This document shows, piece by piece, positions 1-11,332 of a stretch of 64,000 bases of DNA. Within the stretch, counting starts at the first letter, position 1, and every line of letters starts with the position of its first letter. The notes beneath the pieces were generated by a model. It saw only the letters and a list, made by a program, of their open reading frames with translations. It searched no databases and had not been told where the DNA came from. Source of the DNA: Polytrichum commune (taxonomy: Eukaryota > Streptophyta > Polytrichopsida > Polytrichales > Polytrichaceae); assembly GCA_950295325.1 (NCBI GenBank), contig OX485804.1, forward strand, positions 68,918,033-68,982,032, read 5' to 3'. A program made the position numbers and the translations under genes.

Positions 1-41
1 TCGGTGTCAATGACACACCGATGTGAATTTTTATGTTCTTA

Positions 42-617
42 GGGGTTGTTTACACCATGGACCATGAAATCGTCCCAAGACCTGGTAAAATCTGTGATTG
101 GCTATTGAACTCGTCCCGGAACCACTTCGGCTTACACCAAGGGGAAAAATTGTCAAAGTGACCATGGAGTTCAAGGTCCCCAAAAGACATATTTTAAGGC
201 CTACATTATCCACTGACATGGTCCAATGGTGGGAGAGGCAAAAGAGGTGCTTTAGTAGAAAGAAACCAAGGACCCACGGCAGAGAAATGTTGTTATAATA
301 AATTTTACATGGAATTTTTCGGGGGGAAGAGAAGACGAAGAAAAGAGAAGACAAGAGAATGGTAAAACTTGATTTCTAATTTATATTTCTTTTTCCAAAA
401 CTACCCTATCTGAGCTCTTTTTTTAAAAAAAAAAACAGCACATTCACTTTTTTTTAGTACATGGTTATTCCTCTCGGTTCACAATCGGTTTACACTTAGT
501 GAGGGGCCCATAAACTTTAGAAATTACTTCCTTAAGAAATCAGATCATGAAAGTTGGGCCATCAAATCGGACCATGGAAAAAGACAATCTTCCATCGTCC
601 ATGATATAAACCGGCCC
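42..617. mobile_element. MITE, PIF/Harbinger-like, 576 bp
   Basis: The ends form an imperfect inverted repeat of about 30 bp (left GGGGTTGTTTACACC, right GTTTATA..GGCCC read inverted). They are flanked by TTA at 39-41 and at 618-620, a 3-bp duplication typical of the PIF/Harbinger superfamily. No transposase is visible. A diverged copy lies in the opposite orientation at 11777-12326. The superfamily assignment is an inference from the duplication and the GC-rich first bases. Confidence 0.7.
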
Positions 618-620
618 TTA

Positions 621-1078
621 ATACCTACCAATTCTTCTTGCACTTGACTGACTTGAAGAAGCTGTGAAGGGGCAGCACTAGGATAGCACTAGCAGTAGCA
701 CTAGCAGGTGATGGAGAGGTATAAGTAGCACTTGCAGCACTTTGCTATCTGCAACAACAACAACAACAGCAGCAGTGAGGGGGGGTGGGGGAGGGGTGGG
801 CCAAGTCAAGGCCGTAAGTGATCATTTTGTACCTGAGATTAGGTTGTGTACAAAGGGACCATAAGAATCGTGCTGCCCTCATCTTCTCAAGTGACAACTA
901 GGTAGTACTGGCCGGCCGGGCATCAGTATCACGGTGGGAGGCTAGGAGGGGCTGTTGGCATTCAATCACACATGGTACTCCACTCCACAATCTTGACGTA
1001 ATTAAAGTCGACGGAGAATGTCTTTGCGTGTCAGAATCCCACATTTGGGAAGAAGACTATCATCATCATCATCATCCA
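621..1078. other. Intergenic, no gene seen
   Basis: This stretch holds short CAG/CAA-type and CAT microsatellite runs (about 747-778 and 1061-1077) and a G-rich tract near 779-800. No coding exon or RNA gene is recognisable. Confidence 0.5.
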
Positions 1079-1083
1079 CTGTC

Positions 1084-1310
1084 CGGGGAGATTTTGGGCA
1101 TTAATCGGTCAAAATCCTAGTGTTTCCAAGTCCAACCGGTTACATGTTGTGATCTTTCGGTTTTTCTTTACTAAATTGGGGTGTTTTTTCGTGAGTTCTT
1201 CTAAAATGATTGGCGGTTTTCTTGAAGTCTTGAATTTCAACCGGTTATTTCTCAAGCTCAACCAATTCGTATGTAAGTAGCAGTCGGTGCTGCCCGTACA
1301 TTGATCATCA
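1084..1310 (-). repeat. Dispersed repeat family R, inverted copy
   Basis: Read on the minus strand, this segment matches the plus-strand segments at 14655-14905 and 16500-16752. All share the order CTGCTA/ACCGAT blocks, a CATTTTAGA(A/G)GAA block, then TAGGATTTTG and CTCCCCRGAC. A shorter relative lies at 23488-23585. The copies are clearly diverged. The ends and class are not known. Confidence 0.55.
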
Positions 1311-1362
1311 TCGGAATTTGAGGTTGTTGTCAACTTAAGGTAAGTTTGGCATGTACAATGTA

Positions 1363-1695
1363 AGGTATGCGAGTGTTATTTGGTTACTTCTCTTGATCGA
1401 ACACCTATATTTTGATTGTGTGCGGTTAGGTGAGGATCGAAGAACAAACACCATAAAGAACACATGTTCAAAAGAGATTTGGTCACCGTCTTCAAATTTT
1501 ATCAACTATTCCACACTCAATGATGAACGTAATTGGGAAGATCTATGTATTTAGTTCAAGAACCAATAAACATGCAACCGGATGACTGTAACTACATCAA
1601 GAGATTTGCTAATGTTGCACAAGTTTTGTTGTGTAAATCTAATCAATAGGAAGTTGAAGAACATGAAACTCAAACCGAATAACTCCCATATACCC
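1363..1695. mobile_element. TA-flanked MITE, AGGTATG family, copy 1
   Basis: This 333-bp element starts AGGTATGCGAGTGTTAT and ends with the inverted form, with TA on both sides (1361-1362 and 1696-1697). The interior resembles the other members at 3629, 5476, 13251 and 20248, including a shared internal block near a GGATCGAAGAACAAA motif. It has no coding capacity. A TA duplication fits a Tc1/mariner-type (Stowaway-like) mechanism, but the terminus is not the classic Stowaway CTCCCTCC. Confidence 0.75.
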
Positions 1696-1697
1696 TA

Positions 1698-2783
1698 ACC
1701 ATACACATGAACCTAAACCAACAATACTTATGTAAGTACGAATGTCAGTTTCTTTTAGTATAGTCTGTATGGTGGCGGCATTGGCCTTCATTTTCAAAGA
1801 AAAAAGAAAGTTTCAATATCATACATTTGAAGCCCTCAATGAATTGTAGTGCATAATGTTGTATGATTTGAGTTGAGTGTTGGTGTTGAACATACATACC
1901 TTACTTTTCTATTTTGCGACTTGTTTAATCACAATGCCAACTAGAAAACCAATAAAATCAAACCAACATTAAACTAATTTCCATATAACAACATCCAAAA
2001 GCTTATCCTTAAAGCAAGTGCCATCTTAGTACAGGTCAACCTTTGAGCAAGTTTGTGTGGCACCCACAAGTTCCTACTATAAAATTGGAGTGGCCACACC
2101 CTAGAACCATAACCCATATAATTCTTAGAGGGTTACATACATCACTCATTCAAAATAATCCAACACCATTACAGAAGGTAAAACCACACTGATTATCCCA
2201 ATCAATGTGTGTGGTACTAATTCCCAAAAGATTCATTGTTTTGCCAAGTCTCAAAACTAGAGAGAGCTTAAATGTTTACTAAGTGATGCTAAATTCATGA
2301 ATAGACGCTCATTTAACCATACATTCCAAAAGAATTAGTGCGTGCTCTAAGGTGCTTGCTAAGCGATGAATTTCTTTTCGCAAACACATCTTTGTCAATG
2401 AAGAATGCTGCTATGAACAATATTTTCGATGAATAGTGTTGCTTTGAACATTGCTTCCTTGTTTTTTCTGGTGGCACTAATTTCATAGCGTTGAAAGAGA
2501 TTTTGGCACCACCTTCACTAATCTTCCCCACGCACCATTAGCCCTCCCTCACTAGTTCTAATTGGGATAATCATTGTGGTATATGATGGACCATGCCTTT
2601 ATCTGGTGATGTTTTGACGGTGAGCAAAAGTACCCTTTCCCCATCAATTGCCTCATTCATGGTAGTGATAGCACTCACTCAGACCCACGGCTCGCTCCTT
2701 TCTTTCATTCATGACCTTTTACTGGTTTCCTACCCCAAAAAAAGGCAAAGGTCTGATCTCGACTTGTGACTTGGAAGCATATA
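1698..2783. other. Intergenic, AT-rich, no gene seen
   Basis: There is no recognisable exon, RNA gene or bounded element here. The small open frames on either strand look random. Confidence 0.5.
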
Positions 2784-3485
2784 AGGTAGAGGGTGCTTAA
2801 ACCAACACTTTAAGCTATTGCACATACATATGGCTATGTGGTTGATATATAAAATATATATTCATATTAGCCTTTGGGCTAAACATAGGTATCAAGAAAG
2901 AAAAAATATTTTTAGTATCAATTGAATATTTGATGAATATTCAAAGTCAAAACTACTAGCCTCCTTATACCAATCCATAGGTCCCGTGTATGGCAACCTC
3001 GCATATGATGAGGACCCCCACCTTCATTGCCTAGAACCAACACAACATAGTTGGGTACTAGACCCAAACTACATCAAAGCCCAAGTAGTAATGGTATGCA
3101 AAGCCACACGGCAACCTCCATGATCCCTCCCGGTTCGCTTGCAAAACCATCACCTTGCATCCCGGGAACCGACCCCCTTTGCATCCCGGGAAATGACCCT
3201 TTTGTGCTTTGTGGGCCTACCTCCTTGGCGTTGTGAATAGAATGACTAGAATAGGCATTGACAAGCCACCCTAATCCCACCTTGAACCAACCCGAGATAG
3301 AGTGGAGCCCGTTACATACCCTACGTGAAGGTCATGGAGGCCGCTATGAGGTGGCACCACTAATGGCACCTAAAACCGTCACTTCGTGGGCCCAGACACT
3401 CCTACACCGCCGGGTACGGTTCAAGGTTGTAGAGTGTTGGCAATTGGGAGGCGTTTATAGGTGTTGGTTTTAGCACCCTCTACCT
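2784..3485. mobile_element. TA-flanked element, AGGTAGAGGG ends, 702 bp
   Basis: Terminal inverted repeats of about 27 bp are nearly perfect (left AGGTAGAGGGTGCTTAAACC; the right end is its inverted form). TA lies at 2782-2783 and 3486-3487. The first five bases match the AGGTATG MITE family but the rest of the repeat and the interior differ, so this is a separate family perhaps moved by a related transposase. Small open frames inside are short and resemble no known protein. Confidence 0.75.
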
Positions 3486-3628
3486 TAGAGATCTGGCCTT
3501 GGTGCATTTCTTCTCCACTGTTGCCATTTCCCTGCATTTAGCTTATAATCAAGTATCAATATTTCATCACCTTTCATACACAGATGTTGGACACATCTCT
3601 CTCTTTCTCAATTGATTGCAAGGAACTG

Positions 3629-4002
3629 AGGTATGTGTGTGGTATCCGGTTAGTTTTGTTTGTTCTCCATCTTTTATTGATCAAACTCATGTCCTCAAAT
3701 TTGTGTTGCATTAGTAGATCTATGATGAAACATCAACAAATATTAGATTGGAAATCAAACCTCCCGTTATTTGGTTATGGTTATCAGAAGGCAAGTTTGT
3801 TGGTTCATTGACTGATTAAATAGGACCTCCCAAGTGAGTTCACTGTTGAGTGTGGAGTAGTTAAATAAAATTTGAAGACGTAGTGCAATTTTATTTAAAC
3901 ATATATGTTTATGATCGTTTGTTCTCTGATCCTCACCTGACCACACACCAATCAAATATAGGTGCATGTTTAAGAAAAGTAATTGAACAACACCCACATA
4001 CT
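3629..4002. mobile_element. TA-flanked MITE, AGGTATG family, copy 2
   Basis: This 374-bp element starts AGGTATGTGTGTGGTAT and ends with the inverted CACCCACATACT. TA is present on the right (4003-4004); the left base pair has changed to TG. The interior aligns with copies 3, 4 and 6. No protein is encoded. Confidence 0.75.
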
Positions 4003-4780
4003 TACAACCACGTAGCAACAAGTCCTAGGCTTCATGCGAAAGTAGCAAATTGGAGCATAGTCAACCACCATAATCTTACATGGAAATCAAAGTGCCAACT
4101 TGTAGGGTGCCATTGTCATTTGTAAACGAGTGATGCACACCGTATGGATGATGCCAATGTATAAATTGAGGTTAACTCTAGATTTGATTTCACAAGTGAA
4201 AGCAAGAGAGAATCCAGATATATCCGATGACTCGCCTCCTTCATCTTGATCATAAGGTGAATTGGCCCTATTCCCATAGACAATATGCATCAATGGAGTA
4301 GATTGCAAATTATCTAATCTGGTTCGCAATTGGGAGCCATGTGCATGCCATTTCAAGTTTGTGGATCACAATTGAGATACAAGTTCCGAGTCCAAGAAAC
4401 AAACTGAGAGTAAATTGTTTTGTTGTAAGCAAAATATATTTGGAAAACGCTCACAACAGTTTTTTTGGTTTCTTTGGCATTTTGGATTTATCAGAGCTGA
4501 AGTCCTTCAGAAAAGACACCAAACAAGGAGTGTAGTGTGTCTTTGATAGACTTTTCTATCAAAAGCTCCTTGGAGGTTCTTGTGTTAGAGCCTATTACAA
4601 AAATTCAAGCGAAACTTCATTGACCTCTTATTTCAATGCATAAAAGTTAATATGCGAATTCGGTTTAAAGCATGGGCTAGTTTTTGCATAAGATCCTATG
4701 CTCAACAGTTACAAATCTCATCCTCCATGTGACCCTTAGAGCTTAAGAATAACTCAAATGACTCCAAATTACCCACAACT
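4003..4780. other. Intergenic, no gene seen
   Basis: Nothing recognisable by eye on either strand. Confidence 0.45.
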
Positions 4781-4782
4781 AA

Positions 4783-5421
4783 GGGTGGGTTTACATTAGT
4801 GTCCAACCTATTGAATCTAACTGGTGGACTTAACATTGGACCCAACATTAGCTTATAGATTGGTTTCTCAAACTAGGAGGAGTATTTGTTGAGTGGGGAC
4901 TATCCACATTTGGTGGTAAAACAATTTCATATCAATGCCACTTCATCCTTCTTTTTCTTTTTCTTTTTCTTTTTTCTGTATACCTTGGATCTAAGCCTCA
5001 ATGTAAACTCCTTGGTTTCAAATTTTTGCTCTCGACCAATATGATCACTCAATTTTGGAGTTTTTTTGGGCTTGGACCCTAGTGTTAACATGCACAAAAG
5101 CATGTTAAGGGTGTGTTTATATTAGGATTTGGGTCCAAGAAACTTGGGCTCCAAAACACCCCTTAATGGTCTTTGTTTTTTTATTCAAGAGTGGACTCAA
5201 CCTAGACGATTGGTTTCCCAAATTGGGAAGAGTATTTTCTTGAGTGAGGAGAAACAAGAAGAGTGATAAAGCGATGCCAACATTAACGCTGCTTCAAATT
5301 TTCCATACCTCAAACCCATACCCATAAGGAATGAGTTCCAGAAAATCCTCTCAACCAATAAGACCATTCAAATTTGCAGTTTCTTTGGTCTTGGACCTTG
5401 ATGTTAACCTACCCTAATAAG
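4783..5421. repeat. Two adjacent related inverted-repeat elements
   Basis: Two neighbouring units (about 4783-5106 and 5107-5421) each begin with AAGGGTG(G/T)GTTTA, contain a TTGGTTTC(T/C)CAAA block followed by a GAGTATTT block, and end near CTTGGACC followed by a T(A/G)TTAAC block, which is roughly the inverse of the start. They look like two members of one MITE family lying side by side. The borders are approximate and no clear target duplication was found. Confidence 0.5.
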
Positions 5422-5475
5422 AGGTGTTTGGTATGTCAGGCCCCAAGTTTTTCGCACCCGAACCCTTCTACCCTA

Positions 5476-5843
5476 AGGTATGTGGGTGTTATTCGTTTCG
5501 TTTTCATGTTCTCCAACTTCCACCAATTAGATTCACACAACAAAACTTATGTTTCTTCAGCAAATCTACGATGAAGCATCAACAAAAATCAAATTGAGAA
5601 TTAGACATCCCCTTTATTTAGTTATGGTTATTGGAAGTGCATGTTTGTTGAGTACATAATTGAATACACATGTCCTTCCAATTGCGTTCGATATCAAAGT
5701 AATTAATAATAATATGAAGACAAGGTCCGACCTCTTATAAATATTTCTCTTGATGGTGTTTGTTCTTAAATCCTCAGCAAACCATACATTATCATATACA
5801 AGGGACGGATCAAGAAAAGTAACCAATCAACACCCACATATTT
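5476..5843. mobile_element. TA-flanked MITE, AGGTATG family, copy 3
   Basis: This 368-bp element begins AGGTATGTGGGTGTTATTC and ends with inverted CACCCACATATTT. TA lies at 5474-5475 and at 5844-5845. The interior shares a TTATGGTTATTGGAAGTGC block with its relatives. Non-coding. Confidence 0.78.
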
Positions 5844-5845
5844 TA

Positions 5846-6590
5846 AATATAAACCCACCCTTATCAAGGTAACATAACCTTATACATCATATTAAGTTGT
5901 TGTGTGGGCCCAACATGTAGAGAATCAGAGCCACGAATAAATCGTTCATATCCAAGAAAAATCGTTTGGATCCTTGACACTACAGATCCATCAATGTTAT
6001 CTAGTCCCGATCCTAGTTGGCAAAGGACATGGCATGGTTTAAAAATAAAGGTTCTAAACCTCAAGCACCAACCCTCCCATTGGTACATAGAAATGAGGCA
6101 AGAATGTAGGACCTTTGAAAGTGTCACCTCCAGCCCTTGTGATTAGTTGCTTTTAGTTTTCGCTATGAGGGCTTCATTACCTAAAAAAACCAAAAAGAAA
6201 CCAAAAAAACAAAAGAAAAGAAAAAGGAAGCAACCCGATGGTAAGATGGACAAGTGGCAATGCATTTGGCCTTGCTTTAGAAACTATCCGACATGTTATT
6301 GCTCAATAGATCAAACAACGAACACATGTGAAAGCTTCACTAAATATGATATTTTAGTGTCACTTCCTATTTGGAGTCACACAATGCTATATCTTTTTAC
6401 TATCAACGCAACTTTTTCTACCAAGTAAAGTTGTCATTCTTCCATAGTGTCCAAACAATCAACTTGACATTTGTTGGTAAAATATGACATACACAGTAAA
6501 TAGATACAACATCACGTCATTCCAAATTAGTAAGTGACACCCAATATCATACCCAATGTACTTAACTAGAACCTACTTGAAAAATCTCCA
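5846..6590. other. Intergenic with an A-rich tract
   Basis: There is an A/AAG-rich tract at about 6180-6230. No gene or bounded element is recognised. Confidence 0.45.
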
Positions 6591-7450
6591 GAGCAAGTTC
6601 TTGTAAGCACACCATAATAAAACCAGGAAGCCTCCGCCATAAATGAGGGAGCGCTTTTACTCGATTTTTAGTACAGACTTTGGGGATTTTGTAAAGCCAT
6701 GTGGGTGGGGGCCGGGGATAGGCCTTTTGTGATGGTTTTGCACCCCCATACCCAAAGCAGTTGTGAACATGCAAGAAAGGCGGAATCCAATGCACCCTTG
6801 CATGATGAGTGACTCACCAGCCAACTTGGGGAGGAAGCAGGGGGAAGGAGGGAGTAGTAGAAAACAACACAAGCAAATCTTTGGAGCAAGTTCTTGTAGT
6901 AGGCACACCATGATAGAGCCGGGGGGCCTCCGCCATAACTAAGAGAGAGTTTTTACTCAGTTTTTAATACAAACTTTGGGGATTTGGTAAAGCCACGTGG
7001 GGGGGGATGGGGCCTTTCGTGATGGTTTTTGCACCCCCAGACCCGAAGCAGTTGTGAACATGCAAGAAAAGCGGAATCCAATGCACCCTTGCATGATGAG
7101 TGACTCACCAGCCAACTTGGGGAGGAAACAGGGGGAAGGAGGGAATAACAGAAGACAACATAAGCAAATCTTCAGAGCAAGTTCTTGTAGTAGGCACACC
7201 ATGATAGAGCCGGGGGCCTCCGCCATAACCGAGAGAGAGCTTTTACTCGGTTTTTAATACTAACTTTGGGGATTTGGTAAAGCCATGTGGGGGGGCGGGG
7301 ATAGGGCCTTTTGTGGTGTTTTATGCACCCCGGACCCGAAGCAGTTGTGAACATGCAGGAAAGGCGGAATCCAATGCACCCCGGCGTGATGAGTGACTCA
7401 CCACCCAACTTGGGGAGGAAGCAGGGGAAGGGGGGAGTAGCAGCAGACAG
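6591..7450. repeat. Tandem repeat, three ~292-bp units
   Basis: Units start at 6591, 6884 and 7175 with GAGCAAGTTCTTGTA. They carry the same order of blocks: CCTCCGCCATAA, TTTTACTC, GGGGATTT, GCAGTTGTGAACATGCA, ATGAGTGACTCACC, then CCAACTTGGGGAGGAA. The third unit runs into a GC-rich island. Each unit holds the perfect palindrome TGAGTGACTCA (6806-6816, 7097-7107, 7390-7400). Open frames in all six frames are shared shadows of the repeat, not a gene. Confidence 0.8.
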
Positions 7451-7845
7451 CAGGCGCCACGCACGCACGCAAGCAAGCAAGCCAGCCAGCCGGGAAGCGT
7501 GGGACCAGCAGCCCGGCCCGGCCCAGCCCGGCGAGGCGGGGGGGGAGGGGGGCGTGGGGCCATAAAGGAGGGAGGCTGCAGGCGTGGTGGGCATGGGGGG
7601 GCGGGGCGGGTGGAGCGAGGGGGGAGGGATCAGGGACCTGCTGCATGCGCAGGCAGGAAAGTAGGGAGGAAGCTAGGGGAGCCGGCTGCCAGGTTGTAGC
7701 AGTGAGTGAGAGGAGCAGCACTGTCGCCATCACGTGTGCCGGCCGGCTCGCGTTTCCGTGCCACCGGGCTGCTTGCTGCGGCTGCTGGGTGGCCGGGAGG
7801 ATCGCCCCTCATCACGCCCCCCCCCCCGACCCCACCATTCTTACC
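7440..7845. other. GC-rich island, no gene recognised
   Basis: By eye this is far richer in G+C than its surroundings, with CAGG/CAAG/CCAG tetranucleotide runs, G-runs at 7538-7560 and a C-run at 7817-7827. Overlapping open frames occur on both strands, as expected of GC-rich DNA, and resemble no family. It could be an old promoter or exon region. Confidence 0.45.
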
Positions 7846-8650
7846 CAAGGTAAGAGGGGGACTAGTAAGAGAAGCGTGGCCCCCTCGCAAGTGAGTTTCT
7901 TGTGTGTAGACTAATTCGGGGTTTATCGTATTGATTTCAACACGGGTTTCCCGATCGATCGATAGATAGATAGATTTGCATGCGTTTCGTTTCGTTTTGG
8001 ATAATAATAGTAGGAGTCCAACTCAAGGAGGTGGGCGTTTAGTCTTGGTTTATTAGTAGGTGAGATGTACTAGTAGGGCTAGATACCCGCCTCTTTGCTA
8101 CACCAGCCACACCGGGGCGGGGGGTCCAACCGGTCTTCAATAAACCTGGCCGGTGGGATAAGCTCCCATCCAACACTGGTTGGACCCGCCGGTGTGGCCC
8201 CCATATGAGTTGGGCCCTTGCCAATGTTACCAAGGTAAAGGGGGTGTAGTAAAAACATGACCCCATAGGTTTATGGTTTATTCATCTCAAGTGGGTTTTG
8301 CAAGATTGATGCGGGGTTTATGATGTTGATTTCAGTACCGGTTTCTTCAAAAGAAGAATGTATGTATGTTGTAATAAAATTGCATGTGTTTTCTCCTTGG
8401 GTCATAGTGGTAAGGGTCCAACTCAAAGAGGTGGGTGCCTAGCCTTGGCCTACTAGTAGACTAGAGAAGAGACTTATTAGATGGACTAGGGCTAGACACC
8501 CACCTTTTTGAGTTGGGCCCCTATCATTGTTGCCAAGGTAAAGGGGGTCTAATCAAAACATGACCCCCATAGGTTTGTGGTTTACTCATCTCAAGTGAGT
8601 TCTTGTATGTAGACAAATTTGAGGTTTCAAATGTTAATGTTGGGGTCAAT
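7846..8650. repeat. Tandem repeat of three units with internal inverted repeats
   Basis: Units begin with CAAGGTAA(A/G)(G/A)GGGG at 7846, 8231 and 8534. They continue through a GGCC(C/T)/GACCCC block, CTC(A/G)CAAGTGAGTT-like and GGGGTTTA(T/A) blocks, then TCCAACTCAA(G/A)(G/A)AGGTGGG. In units 1 and 2 this last block pairs with an inverted CCACCTTTTTGAGTTGG block (8414-8520 in the cleaner copy), forming a stem-loop. Unit 1 is longer because of an extra hairpin at about 8097-8203. Confidence 0.65.
8107..8197. repeat. Foldback insertion inside tandem unit
   Basis: The arms at 8107-8134 (CCACACCGG...GTCCAACC) and 8175-8197 (GGTTGGACCC...GGTGTGG) are inverted copies of one another. The sister unit near 8500-8515 lacks this stretch, so it looks like a small foldback insertion of about 100 bp into the loop side of the older inverted repeat. 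Confidence 0.6.
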
Positions 8651-8667
8651 ATCCCCCCCCCCCAAAA

Positions 8668-9035
8668 AAAACACTTTGAGCTATGTAATATCATGCTTTG
8701 TGGCAACCAAAGTGCATGTGATGTTAAGGATTTATGTGGTGTTCACATGGATGCGTGATAAAACATAATCAGTGTAGCATGTGACATTATGGAATAAGAC
8801 AAAGTCAACATTGCAGTAATAAGAATAATTACAATGGTGACAACGTAATGCGTGTGAGTGTGTGGTTTGAATTCTTTGGTGGTTTATTTTAATGTCAAAA
8901 CCCATGATATGTGGAAGGAAAACATGATATCAAGGAGTGAGATTTAAACGGAGAACATCCTCTCCCTAGGGTTTAGGGATATAAGAGAAGGAGTGACATC
9001 AAGGAGGTTGATATCATGGAGTTTAGAGTGTTTTC
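8668..9035 (+). repeat. Dispersed repeat family D, copy 1
   Basis: Colinear with 21687-22045 over about 370 bp. Shared blocks are GGCAACCAAAGTGCA, GTGTAGCA(T/C)GTGACATTA, ACAATGGTGACAAC, GTGTGGTTTGAATTCTTTGG and CCCTAGGG. The two copies are clearly diverged. No coding capacity is seen and the ends were not resolved. Confidence 0.65.
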
Positions 9036-9617
9036 ACCTCGGGTGATCGTAGAAGGGGCCCAACTCAAAGAGGTGGCTGTTTAGTCATGGCCTACTACAA
9101 TACATTGTTTATGATACCTAGTGTCACTTACCCTATTTTAAGGGGAACATTGCTAGGTTACATTGATGATTAACAACTTCACCATAATTGTCACCTCGTG
9201 TCACTTGATATTCAAGGGCGCTTACTCATATCTAGACATGCGCATATCCAATAATGTCATGAGGTGCACGCCTATGTTACAAAACAATCTACAAGTTGAC
9301 TAAAGTATACACAAATAACACTTGCCATCAGTATGCTCAACAATATCTCCCTCTTGCATACTAAAACGGAAGCACATGACACTTGCCATTGGTATAGTCA
9401 AGAATATCTTTCCCCTTGCACACTAAAATACATCAAGACTAACTATCGTCGAAAGTATCTCAATGTGCTATCCTAAATGTCACAATGCAGATACGATTTT
9501 CACTAGAAGAAGTTACGGATGGTGGCAATCAAGCGGAATCATCTTGGCAATTGGCGGGCGGGCGTGACACTCCGAGACCATGTGTGGGCCCTTGGCGAAT
9601 GGTGTACGTGACACGGT
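9036..9617. other. Intergenic, no gene seen
   Basis: It includes a partial match to the TCCAACTCAAAGAGGTGG block of the preceding tandem repeat (about 9058-9080). Nothing else is recognisable before the hAT insertion. Confidence 0.45.
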
Positions 9618-10945
9618 CAGTGTTCAAGATTGAAGTCTTCAATGCCCTTCAAACGCGATTTGGCCCTTCAAAATATACCTCTCTCAAAACAACCCTTCAA
9701 AATGCAACCCTAAACTCAAAATGAAAACTTCACTTGACGTCTTCAAAATTTTTACACCCGTCAACACTGTAGCGCTACAGTGACGAGGAGGTCGCTGTAC
9801 ATGGTAACTTTGGGAGGTTGAAGAACCCACATGGTACAAGGATCTAACTTCTCTTCAGTTCCAATTTTTCATTCACATGCTAGCTGATATATTATCAGAG
9901 TTGAATAAGGTCAATCGCAAGTTTCAGTTTGATCTTGTAGATATCACTAGCATAGCTTCTACGATTGATGTAACAATCAGCTTGTTTCGTAGACACTATC
10001 TGGGTGTAAGTTTTGGCCTGACAACCAAACACCTAGGAAAGTTTCTCCGCGAGGTGGTACCCAATGGGCAGATATTGTATGTTGATAGTTTTGGGTGTGA
10101 AAAAATGCATATCTTGCATTATGATTCCATGCCCGAGTGTGACGTAGGAGGCTCATTGGAGGCATGCATCATGTTGGGGAGGCAGTATGTGCAGAAGATC
10201 ATCGATTCACTCAATGATCGATTTCCTGACTTGTCCATTTTCAATGCGGCCCGGCTTTTTAGCCCGAAGCACTATCCCGTAGATGAATTGGACAGAGGGA
10301 CATTAACGGAACAATGGTTGAACCGGTTGGTGACACATTTCCGTTGGAGCGATGACCTTGTTAATCAATGCAATGCGGAATTGCTAGAATTCGTGGAGAT
10401 GTTATGTTCCGTTTGTGAACGCCGAAGTATGCAAGAAGCTTGGGTTTTTTGTGGCAATGACCGGGAGTTCATGATTAATTGGCCAACTATGATGTCGCTA
10501 TGGCAAACCATACTTGTGATCCCAACTAGCACTGTTGTTTGTGAGCGTGGTTTTTCAAAGCAAAATTGGGTTAAGAGTGAAAGGAGAACTAGACTCAACT
10601 TTGACACACTAGATGCTTTAATGAGGGTTAGTCTAAATGGGTTAGGAGTTGAATTCATGGATTGGGATAGTATTTTTGAATCTTGGAAAATTGGCACAAG
10701 AACCAACAAGCGTAGGGCATTATCACTAGAAGAGGTGGAGTTAGATGGTTGATTCTTAATTCTTCACATTGTATTGGAAGCATGCACCATATAAATCATG
10801 CATAAGTTTAATATGAGTTTTTTATATTTTATTTTTATATTACTGAATTGACGTCTTGAATTTGAACTAGCCCTTCAACCGAAGGGCTCAAATTTTAGAG
10901 CCCTTCAAAATGAAACTCATATGAGGGCTTCAATCTTGAACACTG
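9618..10945 (+). mobile_element. hAT-superfamily DNA transposon, deletion derivative
   Basis: The element starts CAGTGTTCAAGATTGAAG and ends with the exact inverted form CTTGAACACTG. It is flanked by a perfect 8-bp direct repeat, GACACGGT, at 9610-9617 and 10946-10953. An 8-bp duplication and CAGTG-type termini are standard for hAT elements. Sub-terminal CCCTTCAAA motifs recur at both ends. At 1328 bp it is shorter than an autonomous hAT. It still carries the C-terminal transposase region, including the dimerisation domain, in an open frame. The perfect duplication suggests a fairly recent insertion. Confidence 0.9.
9806..10752 (+). pseudogene. hAT transposase, C-terminal part only
   Basis: The frame is open from 9806 to the stop at 10750-10752; the first ATG (9877) would give 291 residues. 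Counting from that ATG, the last third (about 205-260) carries the hAT C-terminal dimerisation pattern: NWP..MSLW, VIPTSTVVCERGFSKQN, then a VKSERRTRLNFDTLDALM block. That pattern is like ZNF862-type and other hAT transposases. A FIHMLADIL...NRKFQ block just before and after the ATG suggests the frame once continued upstream. The BED zinc finger and the early catalytic aspartates are missing, so the protein should not transpose by itself. Domestication cannot be excluded, but the intact transposon ends around it argue for a mobile remnant. Confidence 0.8.
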
Positions 10946-11260
10946 GACACGGTGTAGCAGAGGAGGAAGAGAGAGGGAGATAGGGCTGGGAAGCTGCATG
11001 GAATGTAGGCAGCTATGGGTGGGGGGGCGCATGGTGGGTGGGACCGCCGCATCAGCAGGGAGACAGGTGGCCATCCCTGCGCCTGCCAGGCCTGCGGCTG
11101 CAGTAGTATTGTACTACAAGCGCAGACGACGACGTCGCTCACTTTATAGCCCTTTTGCCCTTGACCTAATAAATAGCAGCTCTGGTGACCCCCAAAAAGC
11201 CAGCCGCATGCCGCTCTGATGAATCTTACTGCCCATACTGTATACAGTACCCGCCACAAT
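10946..11260. other. GC-rich island next to hAT insertion
   Basis: The GC-rich stretch carries a G-run at 11020-11027 and GCTGC/CTGCAG motifs, continuing what was one sequence before the hAT insertion (about 9540-9617). No gene was recognised. Confidence 0.4.
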
Positions 11261-11332
11261 AATACAGGTTGTACAATACTACCCTACAGGAGAATGCTCC
11301 CTCTCCTGCCTCAGCTTATTAGCTAGGGATTC

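Noticed and set aside
7172-7733. Overlapping open frames of 80-140 codons on both strands
   Set aside because: They lie in GC-rich and tandemly repeated DNA where stops are rare. The same peptides recur in each repeat unit, so they are shadows of the repeat.
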